Shown piece after piece: positions 7,112 to 14,068 of a stretch of 14,068 nt of DNA. The stretch covers positions 1 to 14,068 of the forward strand of contig UQNI01000052.1 in assembly GCA_900542375.1 (NCBI GenBank). Direction: 5' to 3'. Position numbers and translations under genes: made by a program. How positions within the stretch are numbered: position 1 is the stretch's first letter; every line of letters starts with the position of its first letter. The notes under the pieces are model-generated. The model made no database searches. It was not told the origin of the DNA and worked only from the letters and a program-made list of their open reading frames with translations. Source of the DNA: an uncultured Oscillospiraceae bacterium. Its GTDB lineage: Bacteria > Bacillota > Clostridia > Oscillospirales > Acutalibacteraceae.

Positions 7112-7867
7112 TTATAATCTTTCTAATGGGAATAGAGGAACAGATTCACCTTCAAGACGAGCCGCTAAACGCTGTAAAGCCATTGTTCCTGGCGAACGCG
7201 AATGATTTACCACAGCTTTTGCCGGATTGGTCTGCAAATGAATGTCGTCCGGCAGTACAGCAATTAAACGAATACCGGTTTCATCGATAATCGTATCAAT
7301 ATCTTGATAATGCTGCATTTTACGAAACGACTCAAAACTAAAACGATTGATTACCAAACGCTGTTGGCGTATCCCTCGTTCCTCTAGTAATTGACGGACT
7401 TTATCACTGTCACGAATGCAAATAGGGTCCGGTGTACTTATTACCAAAGCCCGGTCTGCAGCTGCTACTGCAGAGATAAATCCTTTACCGATACCTGCCG
7501 GACAATCAATAATCACATGGTCGTAATATCTGGATAAAATAGGAACCAATTGCTTCATTAAGTCCGGATGTATGGTATGTTTTTCTAAAGCCGGTGCCGG
7601 CAGCAAAAATAGGTTGTTTAGCCCTGTATATTCTTCACAAGAATAGATTGCTTTAATTGGTTCGCAATTACCGTTTACGATGTCAGAAATATCAAACACC
7701 AATTCTTTATCCACGCCAAGCATGGCATCTAAGCTGCGAAGACCTGCATCTCCGTCGATTAAGAGAACTCTTTTTCCGTTTTTTGCAAGTGTACAGCCCA
7801 AACCTACGCTGACAGTAGATTTGCCCGCTCCGCCTTTACCAGATGTAATAACTGTTACTAATCCCAT
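7112..7867 (-). CDS. minD: MinD-type septum-site-determining ATPase
   Basis: A 251-residue ParA/MinD-superfamily ATPase. MinD normally dimerises on ATP, binds membrane through a C-terminal amphipathic helix and recruits MinC to block misplaced division septa. The deviant Walker A GKGGAGKST (10-18, signature Lys11 and catalytic Lys16), the MinD-type DGDAGLRSLD (38-47) and DCPAGIG (121-127) are all present. RDSDKVRQLL (152-161) matches the MinD core. Oddities: the C-terminus LAARLEGESVPLFPLERL is short and proline-containing and does not look like the usual targeting helix, and no minC or minE is adjacent. The start ATG has GAGG at 7875-7878. It sits between PBP2 and mgsA, the usual cell-shape cluster position. 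A MinD-like ATPase with another partner is an alternative. Confidence 0.85.
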   Translation of the reverse strand: MGLVTVITSGKGGAGKSTVSVGLGCTLAKNGKRVLLIDGDAGLRSLDAMLGVDKELVFDISDIVNGNCEPIKAIYSCEEYTGLNNLFLLPAPALEKHTIHPDLMKQLVPILSRYYDHVIIDCPAGIGKGFISAVAAADRALVISTPDPICIRDSDKVRQLLEERGIRQQRLVINRFSFESFRKMQHYQDIDTIIDETGIRLIAVLPDDIHLQTNPAKAVVNHSRSPGTMALQRLAARLEGESVPLFPLERL

Positions 7868-7884
7868 ATAAAAACCTCATCAAT

Positions 7885-7913
7885 ATTTTACCATAATTCA
7901 GTATAGCAGTCAA
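7885..7913 (-). promoter_or_regulatory. Promoter candidate directly upstream of minD
   Basis: -35 TTGACT (7908-7913), 17-nt spacer, -10 TAAAAT (7885-7890) preceded by an extended TGG. The expected start near 7878 falls at the GAGG ribosome site, giving a leader of only about 11 nt. The match is good, but the short leader makes it unusual. Confidence 0.5.
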
Positions 7914-8056
7914 AATTTTTTGTATAGTTTTAGAGATGAAAGAGATAAATTAACAAAAGATTCATAAAAACTCAGAATATCATAGTAATAGTGCTGAAAA
8001 GTTTTGAACCTTTTTGACCATTTCATAAAGTGACTGCTTCATTTTTCATAACCTAT

Positions 8057-8065
8057 ATTATAGCA
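8057..8065 (-). promoter_or_regulatory. Extended -10 element in the PBP2-minD spacer
   Basis: TGCTATAAT on the minus strand is a perfect -10 hexamer with the TGN extension; no good -35 lies 17 nt upstream. A start near 8050 would give minD a leader of about 180 nt and let minD-mgsA be transcribed apart from the upstream mre genes. Confidence 0.45.
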
Positions 8066-8111
8066 CAGGTTTTTATAAAACACAGCTGTTTTTGTAATTT
8101 TCTGGAATATT

Positions 8112-10229
8112 TTATTCGTTTGCTGTACTGGAACTGTTTGTTTCTTCCGGCATCACCAGATTTCCGTTTTCGTCCACTGTTTTGCCATAAAAATAAGCAT
8201 CAAAAATATCTTTGGCAACATTCATGGAGTACGTACCGCGAGAACCATATTCCAATACCACTGCAACGGCAATTTCCGGGTCATCATACGGTGCATAAGC
8301 GATAAATGTTACATTGTCTGAGTGTCCCGGGTTTTCGGCAGTACCTGTTTTTGCTGCAATCGTAATCCCATAATCACCAAATACGGAATTTGCCGTACCA
8401 CCTGACTGCGTTACACCTTTCATAGCTTCCTGAACAGTTTTTAAATTCTCTTCTGAAATATCTACTTGAGCAACTACTTCAGGCTCTGTTTCAGAAATTA
8501 CTTGGTCACGATTATAGTTGGTTACTTGCTTTACCAAATGTGTTTTTAAACGAGTACCGTTATTGGCAATGGTAGCACAATAAGTTGCAAGCTGTAGTGG
8601 GGTAAATGCGTTGTCAGATTGTCCAATGGCAGCCTGAATTACGTCACCCGGCTGCCAGATTCCTCCATTACTGGTACGGTATTCAGGACTTGCCAAGGTA
8701 CCTGTACTTTCTCCAATTTCCACGCCGGTTGCCTGACCGAAACCGAATTGTTTTGCATATAAATCGATATTATCAATGCCGAGTAATCGTCCTACTTCAT
8801 AAAAGAAAACATTGCAAGACACTTTAATTGCCTTTTGCAAATCAACGTCACCGTGCCATCCCAAACAGGTTGGTATATAGCTTGGAGCGTAGAATGTATA
8901 ATAATGGTTACATTCCATATGCGTATTGGTATCAATGACTCCTTCCTGCAATGCAGCAGCTGCAACAAGCGGTTTAAATACAGAACCTGGAACGTAGTTT
9001 CCGTCAAAGGCACGATTGATTAGTGGTTTGTTTGTTTCATCTGTTGCCAATGAAGTATAGTAATTGCTGTCTTCCAAATATTTGGTCAAATCATAACTTG
9101 GATAAGTTGATGCAGCCAATATGGAAAAATCTTTTACATTTAGGACAACGGCGGCACCTGCCACACAATCTTCTCCGTCATATTCTGTAGAGGTAGATGC
9201 ACCGGCTCTTTGAGCCGCCTGTACGTTATTTGCAAGGGACACATTGGCTACTTTTTGTAAATTGCTGTCCAAAGTAGTATATACAGTATTTCCAGCAACA
9301 GGTTGTTCGGTAACAGTATCGGAATTTACTGTTCCGTCAGGATTTGTTTCCACCACTTTGGTACCGTCCGTGCCTCTTAATTCTTCTTCAAACGCAGCTT
9401 CAATACCACTTTTTCCTATTTTGTCATTGTAAGCATATCCTTCCTCTTTTAAAGTATTATATTCACCTTCTGTTAAAGAGCCTATGGTTCCAATCAAATG
9501 TGGAGCCAATGTTCCGTCTTCATATTCTCTTACAGTGGTAATTTCGATGGTGACGCCTGCCAATTTGGTAGAGTTTTCTTGAATGATGGAGGCAGTATCC
9601 TTTGAAATATCTTCTGCAAATGTATAAGGATTGGAAATGCTGAACATTTTACGGGTCATATTATAGCGAACGGAGCAAATGTCTCTGGTATCTTCAGGAG
9701 AATAGCCTTCAATATTGTATAATTCCATTAATTGCTGCATGCACATTTCTGCAGTAGCATAAGAGTTCAGATTCAAAAAGTTTTTTCCTTTTAATTCTTC
9801 TATTTCTGCTTCTTTTCCTTCTACAAACTCATATTCACCTTTATCGTTTATCACAATCGGAAGTTCGTCTACCCAAGGTTCATTTCTTTGGTCAAGCAGA
9901 TGAATTAAATTCTGAATCACATCGTTTTGGTTATCACTGTCTAAGTAAGTTTGGTCAAATGTCACATTATAGCCGGTTTTATTTACAGCCAACGGTTCGC
10001 CGTTGGTGTCTACAATTTCTCCGCGAGCAGCACTCAAATTTACAGTAGAAACATAGGTTGCATCTGCCTGTTGCAAGTATTGTTCCCCGTTTATCAATTG
10101 CCAGTCGACCAGTCGGTATACAAATACACCCATACAAACCAAAAGGATACCGCCCAATGCAGCGTAACGCAATTTGATACGGTCTTTTATGGGACTGCGT
10201 TTTCTTTTTCCGGATTTACGAAATTTCAA
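8112..10229 (-). CDS. mrdA: Class B penicillin-binding protein 2 (elongation transpeptidase)
   Basis: A 705-residue monofunctional peptidoglycan DD-transpeptidase of the PBP2/MrdA type, which cross-links new wall during elongation with MreBCD and a SEDS glycosyltransferase. A basic cytoplasmic N-terminus precedes one TM helix (~22-40). The dimerisation domain starts with RGEIVDTNGEPLA (69-81). The transpeptidase domain has all three active-site motifs: SxxK as SVFK with nucleophile Ser416 and Lys419, SxN as SCN (471-473), and KTGT (627-630). A 7-residue Ser/Thr/Asn/Glu-rich tail ends the protein. Only a TTG is available as start; AGGAG (10238-10242) stands 8 nt before it. The gene lies 121 nt after mreD. 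RodA is not encoded beside it. The division PBP (FtsI type) is the alternative, but neighbours favour PBP2. Confidence 0.93.
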   Translation of the reverse strand: MKFRKSGKRKRSPIKDRIKLRYAALGGILLVCMGVFVYRLVDWQLINGEQYLQQADATYVSTVNLSAARGEIVDTNGEPLAVNKTGYNVTFDQTYLDSDNQNDVIQNLIHLLDQRNEPWVDELPIVINDKGEYEFVEGKEAEIEELKGKNFLNLNSYATAEMCMQQLMELYNIEGYSPEDTRDICSVRYNMTRKMFSISNPYTFAEDISKDTASIIQENSTKLAGVTIEITTVREYEDGTLAPHLIGTIGSLTEGEYNTLKEEGYAYNDKIGKSGIEAAFEEELRGTDGTKVVETNPDGTVNSDTVTEQPVAGNTVYTTLDSNLQKVANVSLANNVQAAQRAGASTSTEYDGEDCVAGAAVVLNVKDFSILAASTYPSYDLTKYLEDSNYYTSLATDETNKPLINRAFDGNYVPGSVFKPLVAAAALQEGVIDTNTHMECNHYYTFYAPSYIPTCLGWHGDVDLQKAIKVSCNVFFYEVGRLLGIDNIDLYAKQFGFGQATGVEIGESTGTLASPEYRTSNGGIWQPGDVIQAAIGQSDNAFTPLQLATYCATIANNGTRLKTHLVKQVTNYNRDQVISETEPEVVAQVDISEENLKTVQEAMKGVTQSGGTANSVFGDYGITIAAKTGTAENPGHSDNVTFIAYAPYDDPEIAVAVVLEYGSRGTYSMNVAKDIFDAYFYGKTVDENGNLVMPEETNSSSTANE

Positions 10230-10237
10230 ATGAGCGG

Positions 10238-10242
10238 CTCCT
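10238..10242 (-). promoter_or_regulatory. Ribosome binding site supporting the TTG start of PBP2
   Basis: AGGAG (within AAAGGAGC) lies 8 nt before TTG 10229-10227. No ATG or GTG start is available nearby in this frame ahead of the TM segment, so TTG initiation is the best reading. Confidence 0.75.
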
Positions 10243-10350
10243 TTCTTTCCTGAAGTAGAATGTTACTGTAAATATGTTTATTTTTACATAGCTATATGAC
10301 GGATGGGTGAACAAAAGAGAAAAAATCGGTAAAGGGAATATTTTTCCGCG

Positions 10351-10869
10351 TTACGATTGAGAACGTTCTTCGCGTAAGATGTAGGAAAATCCACGATTGA
10401 AATAGTAAAACAAAGGAACCAACAGAAAAGTATAAGCAGCACGAGGTAAGTAATGACGGTAGAGTACATAGCCAACTGCATCGTAGCCCTTTAAGATGTA
10501 TAAAAACAGCCATTGAAGCAGTATGACAATAAGAATGGCAGACAATATCATAATTAGGCCGGTCAAAAAGTTATTATGGAATACATCTTGTACCAAAAAA
10601 GAGATGATAAAACAAATCAAACCCAAAATCAGGGCGTGAAATCCAAACGTGCAGTTGGTGCCGTAGTCTAATAAAAATCCGCTGAATACACCGTAAAACA
10701 GAGAGCAGACAGGGCCCTCAAACATAGCAATGGAACACGCAATCGGAATTAATAATGTTGGTAGAATCCCATAAACAGACGGAATGAGTCCGGGAGTTTG
10801 CTGTATGATAAAAAATACAATGATTTCAATGGTATATGCAATGTATCTTAATACTCGAAAACGTTTCAT
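10351..10869 (-). CDS. mreD: Rod shape-determining membrane protein MreD
   Basis: A 172-residue inner-membrane protein with about five or six TM helices, a basic N-terminus (MKRFRVLR) and a short charged C-terminus. MreD links MreC and the PBP2/RodA complex to MreB filaments. Sequence identity in this family is low; assignment rests on size, topology, the segment FYGVFSGFLLDY (a common MreD pattern of small and acidic residues in a mid-protein helix) and position between mreC and PBP2. The ATG at 10869 follows the mreC stop by only 3 nt. Its SD, GGAGGG, is made of the last two glycine codons of mreC, so the two genes are likely translationally coupled. Confidence 0.88.
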   Translation of the reverse strand: MKRFRVLRYIAYTIEIIVFFIIQQTPGLIPSVYGILPTLLIPIACSIAMFEGPVCSLFYGVFSGFLLDYGTNCTFGFHALILGLICFIISFLVQDVFHNNFLTGLIMILSAILIVILLQWLFLYILKGYDAVGYVLYRHYLPRAAYTFLLVPLFYYFNRGFSYILREERSQS

Positions 10870-10872
10870 GAC

Positions 10873-11757
10873 TTACCCTCCATTGGAGGAAGCGTTGTTT
10901 GTATCCGTGTTGTCTGCCACTTCACCCTGACCGTTAAAGCTGGTAATAATAATGACATCGCGCACGGTTTTAATATCGACAAAAGGTTCCACTGTCGCAT
11001 ACAGAGAAACGTCATTTTCTTCCGGTTTTACTTCAACCGCTTTTCCTATCAGTAAATCTTTTGGAAATTTTCCGCCAATGCCGCTGGTAACAATGATATC
11101 TCCTTCTTGAACGGTTGTGCCTGCTTCCAATAATCCCAATTTAATCAGTCCTTGGTCAGAAAGCTGTGCATTGCTGCTAATGGTACCGCTTTCTCGGTTT
11201 ACTTTGTCTGTTGCGGAAATATTGGTATCCGGAGACAAAATGGTTGTTACTTCGCAGTACATTGCGCTGACTTGCGATACCCAGCCTACAACACCTTGGT
11301 CAGTGATAACGGGATCATTTACTTTTACCCCGGCATTGCTTCCTTGGTCCAGTGTAAACGTATAGTATAAGTTATTTGGGTCACGGTTGATAACGGATGC
11401 AGATACAAATTGATAGTCGGGATTATTTTCTTTTAATCCCAAATAGTTTTTCAGTTGTGCATTTTCCTGTTTATAGTGATAAAACTCTACCAGCTGTTGA
11501 TTTAACTCATTGACTTGTTGTTTTAACTGTTCATTTTCAGCAGCCAAATCTTCATAAGAACGAGTGGCCTCAGAAAGACTTGCTTGTGCGTTGTTTGTAG
11601 CCACGGCAGTTACTTTTTGCATGGGAGAGATAACCGCGCCGAATATATTGGAGATAGCCCCTCCTCCTGTACAGGCGGAATAGATAATAACAGCTACCAA
11701 AACACAAGTAACTGCGGCAAGTACAATAAAGTTTTTACTGCGAAAAAAAGCCTTCAC
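10873..11757 (-). CDS. mreC: Rod shape-determining protein MreC
   Basis: A 294-residue bitopic protein that bridges cytoplasmic MreB and the extracellular PBP2 machinery. It has a short basic N-terminus, one TM helix (~11-29), a coiled coil (~60-108, with AAENEQLKQQVNELNQQL), then the two beta-barrel domains typical of MreC, with DQGVVGWVSQV and a GD-I-VTSGIGGKFPKDLLIG run. The C-terminus is a Ser/Asn/Gly-rich tail. The start is GTG; AGGAGG (11765-11770) sits 7 nt upstream and no ATG competes. The gene lies 98 nt after mreB, with a terminator-like hairpin in the gap, and is coupled to mreD. Length is in the normal range. Confidence 0.95.
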   Translation of the reverse strand: MKAFFRSKNFIVLAAVTCVLVAVIIYSACTGGGAISNIFGAVISPMQKVTAVATNNAQASLSEATRSYEDLAAENEQLKQQVNELNQQLVEFYHYKQENAQLKNYLGLKENNPDYQFVSASVINRDPNNLYYTFTLDQGSNAGVKVNDPVITDQGVVGWVSQVSAMYCEVTTILSPDTNISATDKVNRESGTISSNAQLSDQGLIKLGLLEAGTTVQEGDIIVTSGIGGKFPKDLLIGKAVEVKPEENDVSLYATVEPFVDIKTVRDVIIITSFNGQGEVADNTDTNNASSNGG

Positions 11758-11800
11758 AAGCAGTCCTCCTTTTTCTGTAAGCCAAAAGAATGATTAGAGT

Positions 11801-11832
11801 GAAAATAAGCAGAGGGCACAAACCCTCCGCTT
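11801..11832 (-). terminator. Terminator-like hairpin between mreB and mreC
   Basis: On the minus strand a 10-bp stem (AAGCGGAGGG with CCCTCTGCTT, one G-U pair, 6-nt loop; 11807-11832) is followed by ATTTTC. It begins 24 nt after the mreB stop. The short U run suggests partial termination, or a processing or 3'-stabilising stem, rather than a full stop, since no clear promoter was seen before mreC. Confidence 0.6.
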
Positions 11833-11855
11833 CCATTTTCGTTTTAAAACGTAAT

Positions 11856-12869
11856 TTATTTACGGCGAGATTTGTAGTATTGAGTAGGAAGCTCAATTTC
11901 CAAACGTTTGCCGGTACCTTCCGCTACACAGTCGATTGCATTTTCAGCAACATGAACGGGCATACCTGTTTCTTGCGTAATTAAACGGTCTAAACCGCGA
12001 ATCAGGGCACCGCCGCCGGTTAGCATAATTCCATTGTCTATAATGTCCGCCGCTAATTCGGGCGGTGTTTTTTCCAATGTATTTTTAATTGCATCTACAA
12101 TATAACCCAAAGGTTCTTCCAGAGCTTCCCGTACTTCGGGACCTGTAATGGTTACGTTTTTCGGAAGTCCATCGGCCATGTTGCGGCCTTTGATGTCCAA
12201 TGCCGAAGATTCAATTTCTTCGTTGGGATATGCAGAACCCAATGTCATTTTGATTGCTTCCGCAGTGCGCTCACCAATGAGAAGATTATATTTGCGTTTT
12301 ACGTAGTTAATGATTGCTTCGTCAAATTTATCGCCGGCAATGCGAACAGAACAAGATGTTACAATATCACCCAAAGAGATTACCGCAACTTCCGTAGAAC
12401 CGCCGCCGATGTCTACAACCATACTGCCGCAAGGTTCTCCTACGGGTAATCCTGCACCAATAGCGGCAGCCATTGGTTCTTCAATTAAGTCAACATGATT
12501 GGCGCCTGCCTGGCGTGCGGCATCTTCAACAGCACGGCGTTCTACTTCTGTAACGCCGGAAGGAATGCAGACAACAATATGCGGACGTCCAAAAGAACTG
12601 GATTTGGTTGCCTGACGGATGAAATGTTTCAGCATGGTAGCAGTGATGTCAAAATCTGCAATGACACCGTCTTTTAACGGACGTACTGCTACAATAGAGC
12701 CGGGTGTACGGCCTATCATATTTTTTGCTTCAGAACCGACTGCAAGTACAGTATCGGAACGCACATCCACCGCTACAACAGAAGGTTCGCGCATGACGAT
12801 ACCTTTGCCCTTCATATATACAAGGGTGTTTGCTGTACCCAAGTCAATTCCAATATCTTTTGAAAACAT
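11856..12869 (-). CDS. mreB: Rod shape-determining actin homologue MreB
   Basis: A 337-residue cytoplasmic actin-fold ATPase whose membrane-bound filaments direct lateral wall synthesis. Nucleotide-site motifs are intact: phosphate 1 GIDLGTANTLVY (7-18), the LIEEPMAAAIGAGLP segment (128-142), phosphate 2 VVDIGGGSTE (151-160), and adenosine motif IMLTGGGALIRGL (281-293). The length is normal for MreB. The ATG follows AAAGGGG with a 7-nt gap. A strong promoter (12978-13006) and a small 5' hairpin precede it, so mreB probably heads a transcript running into mreC, mreD and PBP2 as well as being read from maf. Mbl or MreBH paralogues cannot be strictly excluded, but the mreCD linkage points to MreB. 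Confidence 0.97.
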   Translation of the reverse strand: MFSKDIGIDLGTANTLVYMKGKGIVMREPSVVAVDVRSDTVLAVGSEAKNMIGRTPGSIVAVRPLKDGVIADFDITATMLKHFIRQATKSSSFGRPHIVVCIPSGVTEVERRAVEDAARQAGANHVDLIEEPMAAAIGAGLPVGEPCGSMVVDIGGGSTEVAVISLGDIVTSCSVRIAGDKFDEAIINYVKRKYNLLIGERTAEAIKMTLGSAYPNEEIESSALDIKGRNMADGLPKNVTITGPEVREALEEPLGYIVDAIKNTLEKTPPELAADIIDNGIMLTGGGALIRGLDRLITQETGMPVHVAENAIDCVAEGTGKRLEIELPTQYYKSRRK

Positions 12870-12886
12870 TGATTTTCCCCTTTCGT

Positions 12887-12901
12887 CCGTCTTTCAGACG
12901 G
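12887..12901 (-). other. Small hairpin in the mreB leader
   Basis: CCGTCT and AGACGG form a 6-bp GC-rich stem with a 3-nt loop (or 5 bp with a 5-nt loop), ending 6-7 nt before the mreB ribosome site. It could influence mreB translation or mRNA stability. No ligand-binding RNA family is recognisable. Confidence 0.35.
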
Positions 12902-12977
12902 TATTCCGTTCAAATATTTGAAACAATCTATCTCTATCTTATATTATGGTATAGATTAGAAATTTCTATTCCAATTT

Positions 12978-13006
12978 ATTATAACCTTTTATCAATCAAT
13001 TCTCAA
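12978..13006 (-). promoter_or_regulatory. Promoter of mreB
   Basis: -35 TTGAGA (13001-13006), 17-nt spacer, consensus -10 TATAAT (12978-12983). The expected start near 12971 gives a leader of about 100 nt. It lies in the 189-nt maf-mreB spacer. Confidence 0.75.
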
Positions 13007-13058
13007 CTAAAAATTTTGTAAACAAATTCAAAACATAGGTACAGTTTCAGCAAATATT

Positions 13059-13658
13059 CTACAGCGTTGGACTCTCTTTTTCATGGTTCGATTCTGCTGC
13101 AGTTTTTGAAGAACCAAAGGTGCGGAGCAAGCGGCTGATTTCTGCAATGGGTAAACCGACCACATTGTAGAAATCTCCGTCAATTTTACGCACCAATAAG
13201 GCACCTAAGCTTTGGATACCGTATCCGCCGGCTTTGTCAAAGGGTTCGCCTGTTGCAATATAGCTTTCAATATCCTCGTCAGATAAAGGATAAAACTCAA
13301 CAGAAGTACAGCTTACGCCAATTTCACAGCGGCTTTGCTTTAAGATGCAATAACCGGTATATACTTGGTGAACTCGATTGGACAGCATACGCAGCATTTT
13401 TTGTGCTTGTTCCTCATCCTGGGGTTTTCCAAGAATATGGTTGTCCAACGCAACAACGGTGTCGGCTGCCAAAACGACATCATCCGGATGCAGTTTTGCA
13501 ACAGCTCTCGCTTTTTTTAATGCAAGATTTTGTACCAAACATGCAGGATCGTCCTGAGCTATCACTTCATCAATTTCAGCAGGCTCTACTGTAAAACGGA
13601 ATCCTGCAAGTTTTAATAAATCTCTGCGGCGGGGGGAAGCAGAAGCTAAATATAACAT
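13059..13658 (-). CDS. maf: Maf-family nucleoside triphosphate pyrophosphatase
   Basis: A 199-residue cytoplasmic house-cleaning enzyme that hydrolyses non-canonical or modified NTPs (dTTP/UTP-type Maf activity) to NMP and pyrophosphate; Maf overexpression is known to inhibit septation in B. subtilis. Family motifs are all there: SASPRR (6-11), AADTVV (64-69) with the catalytic acidic residue, GKPQDEEQA (77-85), GEPFDKAGGYGIQ (137-149) and GDFYNVVGLP (161-170). The last ~18 residues are a polar tail beyond the conserved domain. The ATG has AAAGGAG 7-8 nt upstream. It follows the U32 gene by 58 nt and precedes the mreB promoter by about 50 nt. maf-mreBCD is a conserved pairing in Firmicutes. 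Confidence 0.96.
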   Translation of the reverse strand: MLYLASASPRRRDLLKLAGFRFTVEPAEIDEVIAQDDPACLVQNLALKKARAVAKLHPDDVVLAADTVVALDNHILGKPQDEEQAQKMLRMLSNRVHQVYTGYCILKQSRCEIGVSCTSVEFYPLSDEDIESYIATGEPFDKAGGYGIQSLGALLVRKIDGDFYNVVGLPIAEISRLLRTFGSSKTAAESNHEKESPTL

Positions 13659-13716
13659 GGTGTTCTCCTTTTTCTAAACTTTCAACATTTCCACAAGGAA
13701 TTGAACTTTACATAAC

Positions 13717-14068
13717 TTATTTGATTCCTTTTTCGTACAAACCACGGGTATAATGCCCTAAAGGTGCTTTTTGATACAAAAATTGCTGAAAAGTTTCCTC
13801 AATTTCAACAGAGTTTTCAACAGTGAATCGTAATGTTCCAAAATTCATACCGGATATATCCGAGATTCTATCAGACATTGTTAAAGGAACTGCATTTAAA
13901 ACTTCACTGCATCCATAATCACACTGAACAGGAAATTTTATGTTTTTTCTGTCTGTCAGCCATGTGGTGCCGTTGCAATTTTTGCAGTTTTTGCCGTCAT
14001 TTTTTCCAGGGCAATTGCGCCATAATCAAAGTCACATTCTGTTTCGATGAAATCACCGCTCAGGTCAA
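13717..14068 (-). pseudogene. U32-family peptidase, 3' end, interrupted by a frameshift
   Basis: The minus strand codes for the C-terminal end of a U32 (collagenase-like) peptidase, but in two frames. The edge-side frame reads DLSGDFIETECDFDYGAIALEK and soon stops. From the next frame comes NDGKNCKNCNGTTWLTDRK, then FPVQCDYGC, EVLNAVPLTMSDR, FGTLRFTVE and a final HYTRGLYEKGIK, ending at TAA 13719-13717. The Cys-rich cluster, DRK-x-x-x-FPV, N-x-VPL, FTVE and YTRGLY are U32 C-terminal features. The switch lies at a run of six A (14000-14005 on the plus strand as T); one more A would join the frames as LEKNDGKNC. This could be a real mutation or an assembly or sequencing indel. It is upstream of maf on the same strand. 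The family call is from motifs only. Confidence 0.7.

Noticed and set aside
7910..8026. A 38-codon minus-strand frame (MKWSKRFKTF...) in the PBP2-minD spacer, considered as a MinE remnant or small protein
   Set aside because: No ribosome site precedes it, it does not resemble MinE, and it overlaps the minD promoter candidate.
8030..8305. A 91-codon plus-strand frame antisense to the PBP2 end
   Set aside because: Shadow of the PBP2 coding frame; composition and low complexity do not suggest a protein.
10230..10350. Possible promoter or terminator in the mreD-PBP2 gap (TTGTTC with TATGTA; GGAA/TTCC hairpin)
   Set aside because: The -35/-10 match and spacing are poor and the hairpin stem is only about 4 bp.

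Overview
This is a low-GC Firmicute chromosome segment, most likely from a Clostridia-class anaerobe (Oscillospiraceae/Ruminococcaceae type). That placement is an inference from gene content and order, strong AGGAGG ribosome sites, AT-rich spacers and U-tailed terminators. No rRNA, tRNA, CRISPR array, insertion sequence or prophage gene was seen.

Left part, + strand (1-2008): the 3' end of aspS (aspartyl-tRNA synthetase) with a clear terminator; a small GNAT acetyltransferase gene; and a 10-TM EamA/DMT transporter whose two halves are about half identical. A ~540-base spacer with no convincing gene follows. It carries a hairpin behind the transporter gene and a strong terminator serving the convergent operon.

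Middle, - strand (6354 down to 2546): a four-gene siderophore/iron-chelate ABC importer in the order permease, permease, ATPase, lipoprotein. This is the order of B. subtilis yclNOPQ and Campylobacter ceuBCDE. The two permease genes overlap by 4 nt. Upstream is a near-consensus extended -10 promoter whose expected start site lies in a 16-nt inverted repeat, GTTA(G/C)-N6-(G/C)TAAC. A second copy lies in the leader, just downstream of another -10-like sequence. This looks like a metal-responsive double operator that is not a Fur box.

Right part, - strand (14068 down to 6662): a cell-shape cluster reading U32 peptidase (3' end, frameshifted), maf, mreB, mreC, mreD, class B PBP2, minD, mgsA. MreBCD and PBP2 form the elongation machinery. 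The minC, minE and rodA genes often found in this cluster in Clostridia are absent here, and the MinD lacks an obvious C-terminal membrane-targeting helix. A terminator-like hairpin separates mreB from mreC and may set the MreB:MreC ratio. mreC, PBP2 and mgsA start at GTG, TTG and GTG, each behind a strong Shine-Dalgarno.

Most genes are ordinary. The points most worth a second look are the paired operator of the iron operon, the lone MinD, the frameshifted U32 gene and the mreB/mreC hairpin.
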